The position numbers and the translations under genes were made by a program. A stretch of DNA of 30,884 nucleotides from Clostridium sp. AM58-1XD (GTDB taxonomy: Bacteria > Bacillota > Clostridia > Lachnospirales > Lachnospiraceae). The notes beneath the pieces were generated by a model, which was given only the letters and a program-made list of their open reading frames with translations, was not told the DNA's origin and did no database searches. Location: assembly GCF_003464085.1 (NCBI RefSeq), contig NZ_QSDR01000043.1, forward strand, positions 1-30,884, given 5' to 3'. Below, piece after piece: positions 13,937-24,204 of the stretch (the stretch's first letter is position 1; every line of letters begins with the position of its first letter).

Positions 13937-15334
13937 CTAAGCATCGTGGATATCGACTGTTGCTCTGCCTCTTTTTCCCAGCATGGAAAAGAAGTGAAAG
14001 TAGATAAAGAATAAGACAGTGGTCACGGACCAGGTGAGAGGGTAGCTGAAAATAATCATTTTAATCGTTCTGTGGAACGGTACAGCGGCCAGAATCCAGA
14101 CAACACGGAGAACACAGACGCCGAGACACGTGAGGAGCATGGGAATCCAGCAGTCGCCGGTGCCGCGCAGTGCTCCGGAATAGATCTCAATCACTACATA
14201 CGTAATGAAAGTGGGAACCAGGAAATGGAGAATTTCCATCCCCTTGTCTAAAACGGCGGCATCCTTTGTGAACAGACAGAAAATATAATATCCGAAAAAA
14301 TACAGGAGTACGGAGAGGGCAACCGTGGCGGCTGAGGCCAGAGACAGGCATACGCGGACGCCTTTTTTTACGCGGTCCGGTTTATTGGCTCCGTAGTTCT
14401 GTCCAACGAATGTGGTGATGGAGATTCCGAACGCACTGAGAATCATCCAGTAAACGCTGTCGATTTTCCCATAAGCCGTCCAGGCTGCAATGGTATCGGT
14501 ACCGAGAAGGTTGACGCTGGACTGTATAATAACATTAGAAGCGTTGTACATTACCGACTGGAGCCCGGCAGGAAAACCAACCTGTACGATCCTTTTAATC
14601 ATGGAAAGATCGAGACGGAGCAAACGGAACACCAGCTTGTACGATTCTGTTGTTTTTGTCAGCACGACTAGTACCAGCACGGCGCTGACAGCCTGAGAGA
14701 CAATAGTAGCGATGGCGGCACCTGCAACACCCATGTGAAGATGAACGACAAGCAGAATATCCAGCAGGATATTGGTGAAACAGCTGGCGATTAAAAAATA
14801 GAGAGGGCGCTTTGAATCGCCCACGGCTCTGAGGATGCCTGCCCCCATGTTATAAATGAGATTGCCGATGATACCTATAAAATAGATTTGTATGTAAGAA
14901 AGAGCATGTCCCATGATGTTTTCCGGAGTTCCCATGGCCCGTAATGCGTAAGGAGCCCCGATTAAACCAATTGCCATCATTGCGGCTCCCAAGACGATGG
15001 AAAAAGCAATTGCCGTATGGACTGCCCGGCTGACCTGCTTCGCCTGCCTGGCACCGTAAAACTGGGAGATTGTAACGGTAGCGCCAGAGGACAGGCCGAT
15101 AAAGAAACCGACAAACAGGTTAATCAAGGTTCCCGTAGTGCCGCCTACGGCGGCCAGGGCCTCTTTACCGACAAACTGTCCCACAATCACTGCATCTACA
15201 GTGTTGTAAAGCTGCTGAAAGAAGGTTCCAAATAAAATTGGAAAGAAAAACAGAAGAAGCTGCTGCCATATAACTCCCTCTGTAATCTGATTGCGCAACA
15301 TCGCGCTTTCTTTTATTGTCTTTTGAGTATTCAT
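13937..15334 (-). CDS. MATE-family efflux transporter
   Basis: A 465-aa, twelve-helix membrane protein of the multidrug and toxin extrusion family. It exports drugs or metabolites in exchange for Na+ or H+. Both repeat halves show MATE features: PILFGTFFQQLYNTVDAVIVGQF near the N terminus, LINLFVGFFIGLSSGATVTISQFYGA, and FGISITTFVGQNYGA in the second half. An in-frame ATG lies upstream at 15376, but ATG 15334 is preferred because AGGAG precedes it at about 6 nt. It has its own promoter (15379-15407). The substrate cannot be told. Confidence 0.93.
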   Translation of the reverse strand: MNTQKTIKESAMLRNQITEGVIWQQLLLFFFPILFGTFFQQLYNTVDAVIVGQFVGKEALAAVGGTTGTLINLFVGFFIGLSSGATVTISQFYGARQAKQVSRAVHTAIAFSIVLGAAMMAIGLIGAPYALRAMGTPENIMGHALSYIQIYFIGIIGNLIYNMGAGILRAVGDSKRPLYFLIASCFTNILLDILLVVHLHMGVAGAAIATIVSQAVSAVLVLVVLTKTTESYKLVFRLLRLDLSMIKRIVQVGFPAGLQSVMYNASNVIIQSSVNLLGTDTIAAWTAYGKIDSVYWMILSAFGISITTFVGQNYGANKPDRVKKGVRVCLSLASAATVALSVLLYFFGYYIFCLFTKDAAVLDKGMEILHFLVPTFITYVVIEIYSGALRGTGDCWIPMLLTCLGVCVLRVVWILAAVPFHRTIKMIIFSYPLTWSVTTVLFFIYFHFFSMLGKRGRATVDIHDA

Positions 15335-15378
15335 GTCGTCTCCTGAAAGAAAAACATTATGTAATAGAACGTACACCC

Positions 15379-15407
15379 ATTATAATCTCTTGTGCCGGAA
15401 ATTACAA
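15379..15407 (-). promoter_or_regulatory. Promoter for the MATE transporter
   Basis: On the minus strand, TTGTAA (15407-15402), 17 bp and a perfect TATAAT (15384-15379), in the 77-bp gap behind the small membrane-protein gene. Confidence 0.75.
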
Positions 15408-15411
15408 TCCA

Positions 15412-15846
15412 TTATTTCTTCGCCTTATTAAGCGCTTTTTCAGCAGCCTGGATGAGCGCTTCAGATGTATAATGGGTTTCGCTTGGGTAGGAGAGGTTGT
15501 TCATGGACTGGGAGTCGATAATCTGTTTTGCCAGGTCGTCCATAGCCGGCTGCATCAGGGGGTACATGGTAGTGACTGCTTCGCTCAGCGGTACGATGCT
15601 GACAGAATTGATGTGGTCGCTGTCCACGGAAACCTGCACATTCACCTGCTCGTTCCCAAGCTTCAGTGAAGAAGTGTAGACGCCCGGTGTATAGACAGAA
15701 GCCTCTGCCGAGGTCGGCGCTGCTTCCTTTTTTGAACGGAACATAATCAGGAATAAGCAGACAAGAAGGATGCCGAGACCGATAAAAATGGCAGTGTAGA
15801 TGATTTCTTTCATCCGTAAAACGACGATTTTAGTTTTGGAGCTCAT
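15412..15846 (-). CDS. Small membrane-anchored protein, FMN-binding-like domain
   Basis: A 144-aa protein with one N-terminal membrane helix (about 15-36, IIYTAIFIGLGILLVCLFLI) and an extracellular domain: YTPGVYTSSLKLGNEQVNVQV, then TSEALIQAAEKALNKAKK. This resembles the FMN_bind fold found on the outside of Clostridia membranes, but the flavin-linking S/T-G-A-T motif is not evident, so flavin binding is unproven. GGAGG stands 9 nt before the ATG at 15846. It lies upstream of the MATE gene and divergent from addB. Confidence 0.6.
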   Translation of the reverse strand: MSSKTKIVVLRMKEIIYTAIFIGLGILLVCLFLIMFRSKKEAAPTSAEASVYTPGVYTSSLKLGNEQVNVQVSVDSDHINSVSIVPLSEAVTTMYPLMQPAMDDLAKQIIDSQSMNNLSYPSETHYTSEALIQAAEKALNKAKK

Positions 15847-15923
15847 AAAGGAAAGCCTCCGGGGTGGTTTGTTATAATGTATTAAGGCAGAAAGCAGTTT
15901 ATGAAAAATTTAGAGGAAAGATG

Positions 15924-15952
15924 TTGTAAATGCCTATGTGGTATGATAAAAT
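15924..15952 (+). promoter_or_regulatory. Promoter for the addB operon
   Basis: TTGTAA (15924-15929), 17 bp and TAAAAT (15947-15952). The SOS box at 15967-15982 lies just past the expected start site, where LexA would block transcription. Confidence 0.5.
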
Positions 15953-15966
15953 GTATGGCATAAAAA

Positions 15967-15982
15967 CAGAACAGATGTTCTG
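15967..15982 (+). promoter_or_regulatory. LexA (DinR) SOS box
   Basis: CAGAACAGATGTTCTG is a perfect dyad containing GAAC-N4-GTTC, the Gram-positive LexA/DinR consensus. It is 32 bp upstream of addB, a DNA-repair gene, which supports function. I did not find another in the promoter regions I inspected. Confidence 0.75.
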
Positions 15983-16014
15983 AAAAATAGCACAGAAGGA
16001 AGGCTGGGATAGGA

Positions 16015-19000
16015 ATGTCAATACAGTTTGTTTTAGGTGGTTCCGGGTCGGGCAAGACTCGGTTTCTTTATGATAATCTGATCAGCGAGTCCATGGACAG
16101 CCCTGAGAAGAGATTTATACTTCTTGTCCCGGAACAGTTTACCATGCAGACGCAGAGGGAGATTGTAAATCTTCATCCGTACCATGGCACGATGAATATC
16201 GACATTGTGAGTTTTGGACGTCTGGCCTACCGTGTGTTTGAAGAATTGGCGATTGAGAATCCCGTTGTTCTGGATGACATGGGGAAATCCATGGTTCTCA
16301 GAAAGGTTGCTGCGGGGGAGAAAAAAAGGCTGGGGATATTTAGGGGCCACTTAAGCCATGCCGGCTTTATCGGACAGATGAAGTCCATGATCTCTGAGAT
16401 GGCGCAGTACGGCATTTCCTATGAGATGCTGGATGAGATGATCCCTAAAGTTAAGAGTCCGCTCCTCGGTGAGAAGCTGAAGGATTTGAGTATTATATAT
16501 AAAGGATTCAGGGATTATATTTCGGACAAGTTTATTACTTCGGAGGAGATTCTGGATGTCCTGTGCCGTGTTTTTCCCGACTCTGATCGGATGAGAGATA
16601 GTGAAGTGATTCTGGACGGTTTTACGGGATTTACCCCTGTTCAGTACAGAGTTCTGGAACAGATGATGCGGTGCTGCAGGAGAGTGCGGTTTGCAGTGAC
16701 GGTGGAACCTAGCGCTTCGCCGTTTAAAGAGGGCGGGATGCACAATCTGTTTCACATGAGCAAGCATACGGCCTGCCGCCTGACAGCGGCTGCGAAGAAA
16801 AACGGGGTAGAAAAGGAACAGGATATAGTTTTGAACGAGCGTCCCTACCCAAGGTTCAGTAAGACGGGAGAAAGCAGATCGGCCCTGGATTTTCTGGAGG
16901 AGAACCTGTACCGTTATGGAAGAAAGTCTTATAAGGGGGAACCGGAAGAGATCAGGCTTTACAAAGCGCTTAACCCGTCGGAAGAGGTCGGGCTTATTAT
17001 ACACCAGATCGAACGGACGGTGAGAGATGAGAAGCTGCGTTACCGGGATATTGCAGTAGTCACCGGGAGCCTTGAGAATTACGGCAATGAGATATCGCGT
17101 CAGTTTGAGGCGGCAGGAATTCCATATTTCATGGATGATAAAAAGAATATTATGAGCCATCCTTTGGTGGAGCTGATCCGTTCGGCTCTGGAAACTGTTC
17201 GTCAGGATTTTTCATATGAAAGTGTTTTCCGGTATTTAAAATGCGGCATGATCATGGATGAACGGAGCGAGGAGAGGGACCGCCTGGAGAACTATGTCCT
17301 CGCTCTGGGAATCAGAGGATTTAAACGATGGGACAGCCGGTGGGAGCAGGTTTACAGAGGTGCCGCTAATCTGAACCTGGAGGCGCTGAACTGTTTTAAA
17401 GAAGAAATTCTTGCGCCGCTTAAAGTCTTGCGTCAGTTCCTGAAGGAAAAAGAGGCGACGGTCGAACAGATGACCGGAGCGCTGGCGGACTATCTTTTCA
17501 ACTGTGAAATCGAACAGAAGGTAAAAGAATACGAGGAGAAGTTCGAAGCAGCGGGAGAATACCGTCTGGCCAGAGAATACGGCCAGGTATACGGTCTGGT
17601 TATCGAAATGCTGGACCGGGTGGTGGCTCTGCTTGGGAAGGAAAGAATAAGCCTGAAGGAATACGGGGAGATACTGGATGCCGGATTCGAGGAAATCAGA
17701 GTGGGAATTATTCCCGCCACAATCGACCGAATTGTCGTGGGCGATTTGACGAGAACCCGTCTGGATCATGTAAAAGTACTGTTCTTTGCCGGCGTCAATG
17801 ATGGAATTGTGCCCGCCAGAAAAGACGGCGGAGGCATTCTTTCAGATATGGAAAAAGACAGCCTGAAGGAATTTGATATAGAGCTGGCTCCGACCGCCAG
17901 AGAAGAGGGATTTCTCCAGAGATTTTATTTGTATCTTATGATGACAAAGCCGTCGGACCGCCTGATCCTCTCTTTTTCTGGCATGGACGCTGAGGGGAAA
18001 GGGCTTCGGCCGTCCAGCCTGATCCATGAACTGAAAGGGCTTTTTCCGCGTTTGACCATTCAGGACGGCAGCCGGGATCAATATGATGTGATTTCAATGG
18101 AAGAGGGAAGACGGACACTGATCGAAAGTCTCCGGGAGTTTGAGACTGTGAAAGGAGAAGCGCGTTTCCTAGAACTGTATCGTTTTTTCTTTTTATCGGA
18201 AAGACATAGAAAACAGGTGGAAAACCTGGTGGAAGCGGCCTTTTATTCCTATAAGGAAAAGGGAATCGGTAAGGCGGCAGCCAGGGAAATTTACGGAAGG
18301 ATACTGAGCGGAAGCGTTACACGGCTTGAACAGTACGAGGCGTGTGCATATGCTCATTTTCTCACGTATGGCCTGGAGCTATCAGAAAGGCAGGAATATG
18401 AGCTGGGCGCAGTGGATTTCGGAAACCTCTTTCATGGGGCCATTGATCTCTGCTTTTCCAAAGCGAGGGAAGAAGGGAAGCGGATTCAGGATCTGAATGC
18501 GGATGAAAGGAAGCGGCTGGTTAAGCTTTCTGTAAACGAGGTGGCGGACCAGTACGGCGGAGCTATATTAAAGAGCACGGCAAGAAATGAGTATTTGACG
18601 GAGCGGGCAGAACGAATTACGGAGAGAACCGTCTGGGCTCTGTCCGAGCAGCTGAAAAAGGGGGATTTTGAGCCGGCCGGATTTGAAGTGTCATTTTCGG
18701 CGATTGATAATCTGAAGGCTATGAGAATTTCGCTGTCGGAAGAAGAGGAGCTCCAGCTCAGGGGAAGGATTGACCGTCTGGATCTTTGCGAGGATCAGAA
18801 ACACGTCTATGTGAAAATTATTGATTACAAGTCGGGCAGTACGTCATTTGATCTGGCGGCCTTATATTACGGCCTTCAGCTGCAGCTGGTCGTATACATG
18901 GATGCGGCGATGGAGATGGAGGAGCGAAAGAATCCGGAAAAGGAGATTGTACCCGCCGGCATATTTTATTATCATATCAATGACCCCGTAATCGAGAGCA

Positions 19001-19443
19001 CGGGGGAAACGGATAAGGAGGAAATTGACAGGGAAATCCTCAGGCAGCTGAAGATGAACGGGCTGGTGAACAGTGAGCAGGAGGTAATCGCCCTTTTGGA
19101 CAGGGAGATCGAAAAGGCTTCCGACGTCATCCCTGTTGCCATGAAGGACGGAATGATTCAGGAGGCCAAATCCTCTGTAGCGAACCGCCGCCGTTTTGAG
19201 GCTCTGAGAGTCTTTGTAAGAGACAAGCTGAAGACTGCCGGAACGAAGATTATGGAGGGAGATATATCGGTACGGCCGTATAAACAGGGGACCAGGAGTG
19301 CCTGCGACTATTGCCCGTATCATGCGGTCTGTGGATTCGACAGAAAAGTAAGCGGCTATAGCTACAGGAAGTTCGGGTCCATAAAAGCAGAAGAAGTCTG
19401 GAATGCGATTGAAGGAGGAAACCATGGGAATGAGGTGGACTGA
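16015..19443 (+). CDS. addB: ATP-dependent helicase-nuclease subunit B (AddB)
   Basis: The 1142-aa AddB subunit works with AddA to process double-strand breaks to a Chi-type sequence for RecA loading. Walker A GGSGSGKT (8-15) opens an inactive-helicase-like region that scans for the recombination hotspot. The C-terminal nuclease domain has the DYK motif (about 936-939, IIDYKSG). The four iron-sulfur cysteines are all present: C777 (EACAYAHF) and C1097, C1100, C1106 (CDYCPYHAVC), the C-x2-C-x5-C spacing typical of AddB. AAGGAAGG lies before ATG 16015. It is first in a long operon under an SOS box and overlaps addA by 20 bp. Confidence 0.95.
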   Translation: MSIQFVLGGSGSGKTRFLYDNLISESMDSPEKRFILLVPEQFTMQTQREIVNLHPYHGTMNIDIVSFGRLAYRVFEELAIENPVVLDDMGKSMVLRKVAAGEKKRLGIFRGHLSHAGFIGQMKSMISEMAQYGISYEMLDEMIPKVKSPLLGEKLKDLSIIYKGFRDYISDKFITSEEILDVLCRVFPDSDRMRDSEVILDGFTGFTPVQYRVLEQMMRCCRRVRFAVTVEPSASPFKEGGMHNLFHMSKHTACRLTAAAKKNGVEKEQDIVLNERPYPRFSKTGESRSALDFLEENLYRYGRKSYKGEPEEIRLYKALNPSEEVGLIIHQIERTVRDEKLRYRDIAVVTGSLENYGNEISRQFEAAGIPYFMDDKKNIMSHPLVELIRSALETVRQDFSYESVFRYLKCGMIMDERSEERDRLENYVLALGIRGFKRWDSRWEQVYRGAANLNLEALNCFKEEILAPLKVLRQFLKEKEATVEQMTGALADYLFNCEIEQKVKEYEEKFEAAGEYRLAREYGQVYGLVIEMLDRVVALLGKERISLKEYGEILDAGFEEIRVGIIPATIDRIVVGDLTRTRLDHVKVLFFAGVNDGIVPARKDGGGILSDMEKDSLKEFDIELAPTAREEGFLQRFYLYLMMTKPSDRLILSFSGMDAEGKGLRPSSLIHELKGLFPRLTIQDGSRDQYDVISMEEGRRTLIESLREFETVKGEARFLELYRFFFLSERHRKQVENLVEAAFYSYKEKGIGKAAAREIYGRILSGSVTRLEQYEACAYAHFLTYGLELSERQEYELGAVDFGNLFHGAIDLCFSKAREEGKRIQDLNADERKRLVKLSVNEVADQYGGAILKSTARNEYLTERAERITERTVWALSEQLKKGDFEPAGFEVSFSAIDNLKAMRISLSEEEELQLRGRIDRLDLCEDQKHVYVKIIDYKSGSTSFDLAALYYGLQLQLVVYMDAAMEMEERKNPEKEIVPAGIFYYHINDPVIESTGETDKEEIDREILRQLKMNGLVNSEQEVIALLDREIEKASDVIPVAMKDGMIQEAKSSVANRRRFEALRVFVRDKLKTAGTKIMEGDISVRPYKQGTRSACDYCPYHAVCGFDRKVSGYSYRKFGSIKAEEVWNAIEGGNHGNEVD

Positions 19444-22400
19444 AAAACAGGAACAGGTAATAACGTCCAGAAACAGGAATCTCCTCGTGTCGGCTGCAGC
19501 CGGAAGCGGAAAGACAGCCGTTCTGGTGGAACGGATTATCCGTATGATAACTGATCAAATCAATCCTCTGGATATTGACAGACTGCTTGTGATGACGTTT
19601 ACAAACGCCGCTGCTGCGGAGATGAGGGAACGGATTGCAGCAGCCATTGAGAACAAATTAAAAGAAGATGGAAGAAATGAGCATCTGCAGATGCAGGCAA
19701 CGCTCGTTCAGCACGCTCAGATCACTACAATACACAGTTTCTGCCTGAATGTAATCAGAAACCATTTCAATAAGCTGGACATCGATCCGGCCTTCAGAAT
19801 CAGCGATGAGGGAGAGCTGATGCTGCTGAAGGGCGATGTGATGAGGGAGATGCTGGAGGATTTTTATCAGGAAGGCAGACAGGAATTCCATGAATTTATA
19901 GAAACGTACTCTACGGGAAGAGGCGACTTTGGAATCGAGAATTATATTATGCAGGTTTATGAATTTTCCTGCAGCAATCCATGGCCGGGGCAGTGGTTTG
20001 CTGACTGCCGGAAGGAATTGTCAGAGAGTACCATGGATGAGATGGAGAGCACTCCCTGGATGCAGTTCCTGATGCGTGATATTAGCCTTCAGCTTGAGGA
20101 GCTTCATATACAGATGGAGGAAGCGGCCGACGTATGCAGGGAAGATGACGGACCGCAGGCGTATCTTCCTGTTTTTCTGGAAGACATCCGTATCCTGGAA
20201 GGACTGATGGAGCAAAAAGCTACGGGGAGCTGGAAGAGCTCATGGGACGCGCGGTGTTCGGCCGCCTGGCGGCTGTCCGCGGAAAGGATGTGGACCCTGC
20301 TAAGAAGACGTACGCTAGCGAGTGCAGAAACCGCATGAAAAAAGCTGTGATCAGAATTGCGGCTCTTTACTTCCCGGATACGAGAGAGCGTATGGAAATG
20401 GCGATGAAAGGCTGCGCGCCTGCGCTGGATATGCTGCTGGAGCTGGCAAAAGAGTTTTCACGCCGATACCAGGAGAAGAAGCGGGAAAAAAATATCGTGG
20501 ATTTTAATGATCTGGAACACTATGCCTTGTTTGTCCTGACAGATGAAAAGGAGGAATCAGGTAACATCGTAAGAGTACCGTCACTTGTAGCGGAGGAGCT
20601 GTCCAGGCAGTATGAAGAGATCCTGGTGGATGAATACCAGGACAGCAACGAAGTTCAGGAGACGCTGATCCGCTGCATTTCCAGAGAGAAGTGGGGACGC
20701 CCTAATGTCTTTATGGTAGGAGATGTAAAACAGAGTATTTACCGATTCCGCCTGGCCAAACCGGATCTGTTTCTGGAAAAATACAATTCATATTCTGCAG
20801 AGGAGAGCGTGTATCAGAAAATCGAACTTCATCAGAACTTCAGAAGCCGTGCCAGCGTCCTGGAGAGTGTGAATGAGGTATTCTTTAAAATTATGACAAA
20901 AGCACTGGGAAATGTAGAATATACAGAGGAAACAGCGCTTCATCCTGGAGCCGTTTTTGCTCCTTTTTCCGCAGAAGCCGGAGCGGAAAAAGCAGAAGCC
21001 GGAGCGGAAAAAGTAGAAGGCGGGGCGAAAGGACGGCACATGGCAGGAAAGACAGAGCTGTTGCTGGTCAATACGGATACAGATCTTCTGAAGGAACTGG
21101 ACGAAGAACACATGGATTACACCAGCCGGGAAATGGAGGCGAAGATGATCGCCGCCAGGGTCAGGGAAATGACGGACCCGGAAAAAAGTCTGATGATCTG
21201 GGATAAGGATGAGGAGAGATACCGTGCCGTGCAATACCGGGATATGGTAATCCTGCTTCGAAGCGTCTCCGGCTGGTCGGAGGTGTTTCTGGAAGTATTT
21301 ATGAATGAAGGCATACCGGCCTATGCAGAATCCAGAACGGGATATTTTACCGCCGGTGAGGTGGAAACGGTGCTTTCACTTCTGTCTGTAATTGATAATC
21401 CCATGCAGGATATCGCTCTTGCCGCTGTGTTCCGGTCGCCGATTGTAGGACTTGAGAATGAAGAACTGGCACACATTATGGCTCTTTATAAGAAAAATCC
21501 GGTAAAGAGAGAAGAACGCGGTCTGTACGGCGCATGGAAAAACTATGAAGATATGTATCAGGCAGGTTCTGTCGGCGGTGAAAACGAGCAGCGCCTCTGG
21601 GAAAAACTGAATCATTTCAGCGGCCTGTTGGAACGGTTTAGAAGAATGAGCGTGTATCTGCCCATCCATGAGCTGATTTATGAGGTATACCGGCAGACAG
21701 GGTATTATGATTTTATAACGCTATGCCGGCGGGAGAGACGAGAAGGGCAAATCTGGACATGCTGGCGGAAAAGGCTGTGGCGTATGGAAAGACGAGTTAC
21801 AGGGGATTGTTCCATTTCGTCAGATATATTGAGAGCCTGAAAAAGTATCATACGGATTTTGGTGAGGCTTCGACACTGGGGGAAAATGACAATACCATAA
21901 GAATTATGAGTATACACAAGAGTAAAGGTCTTGAGTTCCCAGTGGTATTCCTGGCCGGGCTGGGAAAACGGTTTAATAAAACGGATGTTTATGGTAAAAT
22001 TCTTATAGATTCCGATCTGGGAATTGGAAGTGACTGCATCGATACGGAACTGAGAGTAAAGATGCCGACCCTGAAAAAGAATGCCCTGAGAAGGAAGATG
22101 GAACTGGACAGCATGGGAGAAGAACTGAGAGTTCTGTATGTGGCAATGACAAGAGCAAAAGAACAGCTGATTATGACAGCGGCCGACAGGAATCTGGAAT
22201 CCCATATGAAAAAGTGGGAGCAGATTCCCTGCTACAAAGGCCATATCCCATTTACGGTTCTTTCATCAGCAGGTTCATATCTGGACTGGATACTGATGAG
22301 CCAAGCAGAGCCGGGAGGCATGATTGATGTATACGAAATTCCTGCCGGACGGATTCTTGGCCGTGAGATGGCGGTTCAGACGGAAAAGGCAGGATTCAGG

Positions 22401-23153
22401 GAATCACTTCTTGAGTTCGACGCGGAGAAAGAATATGATCTGGAATACAGAAAGAGGCTGGAGGATACCTTTTCCTACCAATATCCATATCAGGCAGATG
22501 TATCCCTTTATGCGAAAATGACGGTCTCAGAACTGAAGCAGCAGGGACAGATGATCGATGAGGAAGAGAGCGAATGGATACCGACAGTTCCCGCCTTTTT
22601 GAATGAAGAAGAGGAGCAGGAACGTGGAGCGTACAGAGGAACTGCATACCACAGAGCGTTGGAACTGCTGGATTTCAGAAGCATTTCTACAGAGCAGGAG
22701 ACGGAACATGCTCTGTTAAAGCTGGTGGAAAACGGGCGCCTTTCTGAAGCAAACCGCCGGATGGTTCGGGCTTCGGTGATCTGGCATTTTTTGGATTCAC
22801 CTTTGGGAAAGAAAATCAGATGTGCTGCAGGAGAAGGACGGCTTCAGAAAGAGCAGCAGTTTGTCATCGGTATTCCGGCCCGAGAGATGGGGCTGGGAGA
22901 ATCGGAAGAACTGATTCTTATACAGGGTATTGTGGACGCCTATTTGGAAGAGCAGGGGGAACTGGTTCTGATCGATTATAAGACAGATCATATAAAGAGA
23001 GGAGAAGAACATCTCCTCTCGGAACGGTACGGCCTGCAGCTCAGCTATTATAAGAGAGCTTTGGAACAGATGACGGGGAAGAGGGTCAAAGATACGATTA
23101 TCTATTCCATGACCCTTCAGGAAGAAATACATTTAAGGGATAAGGAGATGTAA
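19424..23153 (+). CDS. addA: ATP-dependent helicase-nuclease subunit A (AddA); two frameshifts as read
   Basis: AddA is the UvrD-type 3'-5' helicase plus RecB-type nuclease of AddAB. Three successive frames together give 1243 aa, the family length. Frame 1 has Walker A AAAGSGKT (24-31). Frame 2 has motif II VDEYQDSNE (about 20626) and GDVKQSIYRFR (about 20728). Frame 3 has SIHKSKGLEFP (about 21912), VAMTRAKEQL (about 22141) and nuclease motif LIDYKTDH (about 22970). Break 1 is at A5 (20214-20218): with A6 the protein reads EQKSYGELEEL. Break 2 is near 21719: ACG-CTA should be ACG-GCT-ATG. Start ATG 19424 has AAGGAGG at 19412-19418. Both breaks fit 1-nt losses. If real, AddAB would be dead. 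Confidence 0.93.
20971..21012 (+). repeat. 21-bp minisatellite inside addA
   Basis: GCAGAAGCCGGAGCGGAAAAA is repeated exactly at 20971-20991 and 20992-21012, followed by a degenerate third copy. It encodes AEAGAEK twice, then VEGGAK. Because the unit is 7 codons, copy-number change stays in frame. It lies between helicase motifs in a probable surface loop. Confidence 0.85.
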
Positions 23154-23154
23154 A

Positions 23155-24204
23155 ATGATACCGGATGAAGAAGTGCGTTTAACTCAGATGTCTCATGCGT
23201 CCGGATGTGCTGCAAAAATTGGTCCTGGAATGCTCCAGGAGATTTTAAAAGGGCTTCCGATGTCAAACGACGGGAATCTGCTGGTGGGAATTGAAACGAA
23301 TGACGATGGAGCCGTATACCGTATTAGCCAGGACCTGGCTATGATACAGACGTTGGATTTTTTTCCGCCCATGGTAGATGACCCTTATGTGTTTGGCCAG
23401 GTGGCTGCCGCGAACGCTCTGAGCGATATTTATGCCATGGGGGGTGAACCGAAAATTGCCCTCAATATCGTAGCGTGGCCCAACTGTGTGAATCCTGAAA
23501 TATTAGGCAGAATACTGAAAGGCGGAGCGGATAAGGTAAGGGAAGCAGGAGCCGTTCTGGCAGGAGGCCATTCCATTCAGGATGATGTGCCGAAATATGG
23601 TCTGAGCGTAACGGGCTTCGTCCATCCGGACCGGATGTTTAAAAACTGCGGCGCGCAGCAGGGAGATGTACTGATTCTAACGAAACCTCTGGGAACAGGA
23701 ATCGTAAATACGGCGGTGAAAGCAGAAGCGGCTTCAGAAGAAGCAGAACAGGAAGTGATCCGTGTGATGACGTCGCTGAACAGGAAGGCGAAAGAAATCA
23801 TAGAAAAATTTGAGATTCACAGCTGCACGGACGTGACGGGATTTGGACTGGCAGGCCATGGAATTGAAATGGCAGATGGAAGCGGCGTTACGATTGCCAT
23901 AGAACTGGACCGGCTTCCGATTCAAAGAGAAGCAGCGGAATATGCAAAAATGGGGCTGGTGCCGGAGGGCGCCTACAGGAATCGTCAGTTTTTGGAGAGT
24001 AAAGTAGATTTTGGCTCTTCTCAGGTCTTTGAACAGGACCTGCTTTTTGATCCGCAGACGTCCGGCGGCCTCCTGATCAGTGCAGATGAACAGACGGCGG
24101 AGAAAATTCTTGAGGATTTTAGCAGATACGGGCTGGAGACAGAATATGCCGCTGTCGGAAAGGCAGAGGCGCGCGGAGAAAAGAGTGTGAGGCTGATACG
24201 ATGA
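23155..24204 (+). CDS. selD: Selenide, water dikinase (SelD)
   Basis: SelD makes selenophosphate from selenide and ATP, the selenium donor for all specific selenium uses. The 349-aa protein has the catalytic pair C18 and K21 (HASGCAAKIGPG), then QTLDFFPPMVDDPYVFGQVAAANALSD, and the glycine-rich VLAGGHSIQDD. Position 18 is an ordinary TGT Cys codon, so SelD itself is not a selenoprotein here. It starts 1 bp after addA. Its followers are hydroxylase-maturation genes with no selA or selB in view, the orphan-SelD arrangement described for selenium-dependent molybdenum hydroxylases. Confidence 0.95.
   Translation: MIPDEEVRLTQMSHASGCAAKIGPGMLQEILKGLPMSNDGNLLVGIETNDDGAVYRISQDLAMIQTLDFFPPMVDDPYVFGQVAAANALSDIYAMGGEPKIALNIVAWPNCVNPEILGRILKGGADKVREAGAVLAGGHSIQDDVPKYGLSVTGFVHPDRMFKNCGAQQGDVLILTKPLGTGIVNTAVKAEAASEEAEQEVIRVMTSLNRKAKEIIEKFEIHSCTDVTGFGLAGHGIEMADGSGVTIAIELDRLPIQREAAEYAKMGLVPEGAYRNRQFLESKVDFGSSQVFEQDLLFDPQTSGGLLISADEQTAEKILEDFSRYGLETEYAAVGKAEARGEKSVRLIR

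Noticed and set aside
16351..17160. 269-codon minus-strand open frame inside addB
   Set aside because: It is a shadow of the conserved addB frame, with no recognisable motif.
21715..21725. Programmed ribosomal frameshift in addA
   Set aside because: There is no slippery heptamer or downstream structure, and addA is not known for recoding; a missing base explains it.
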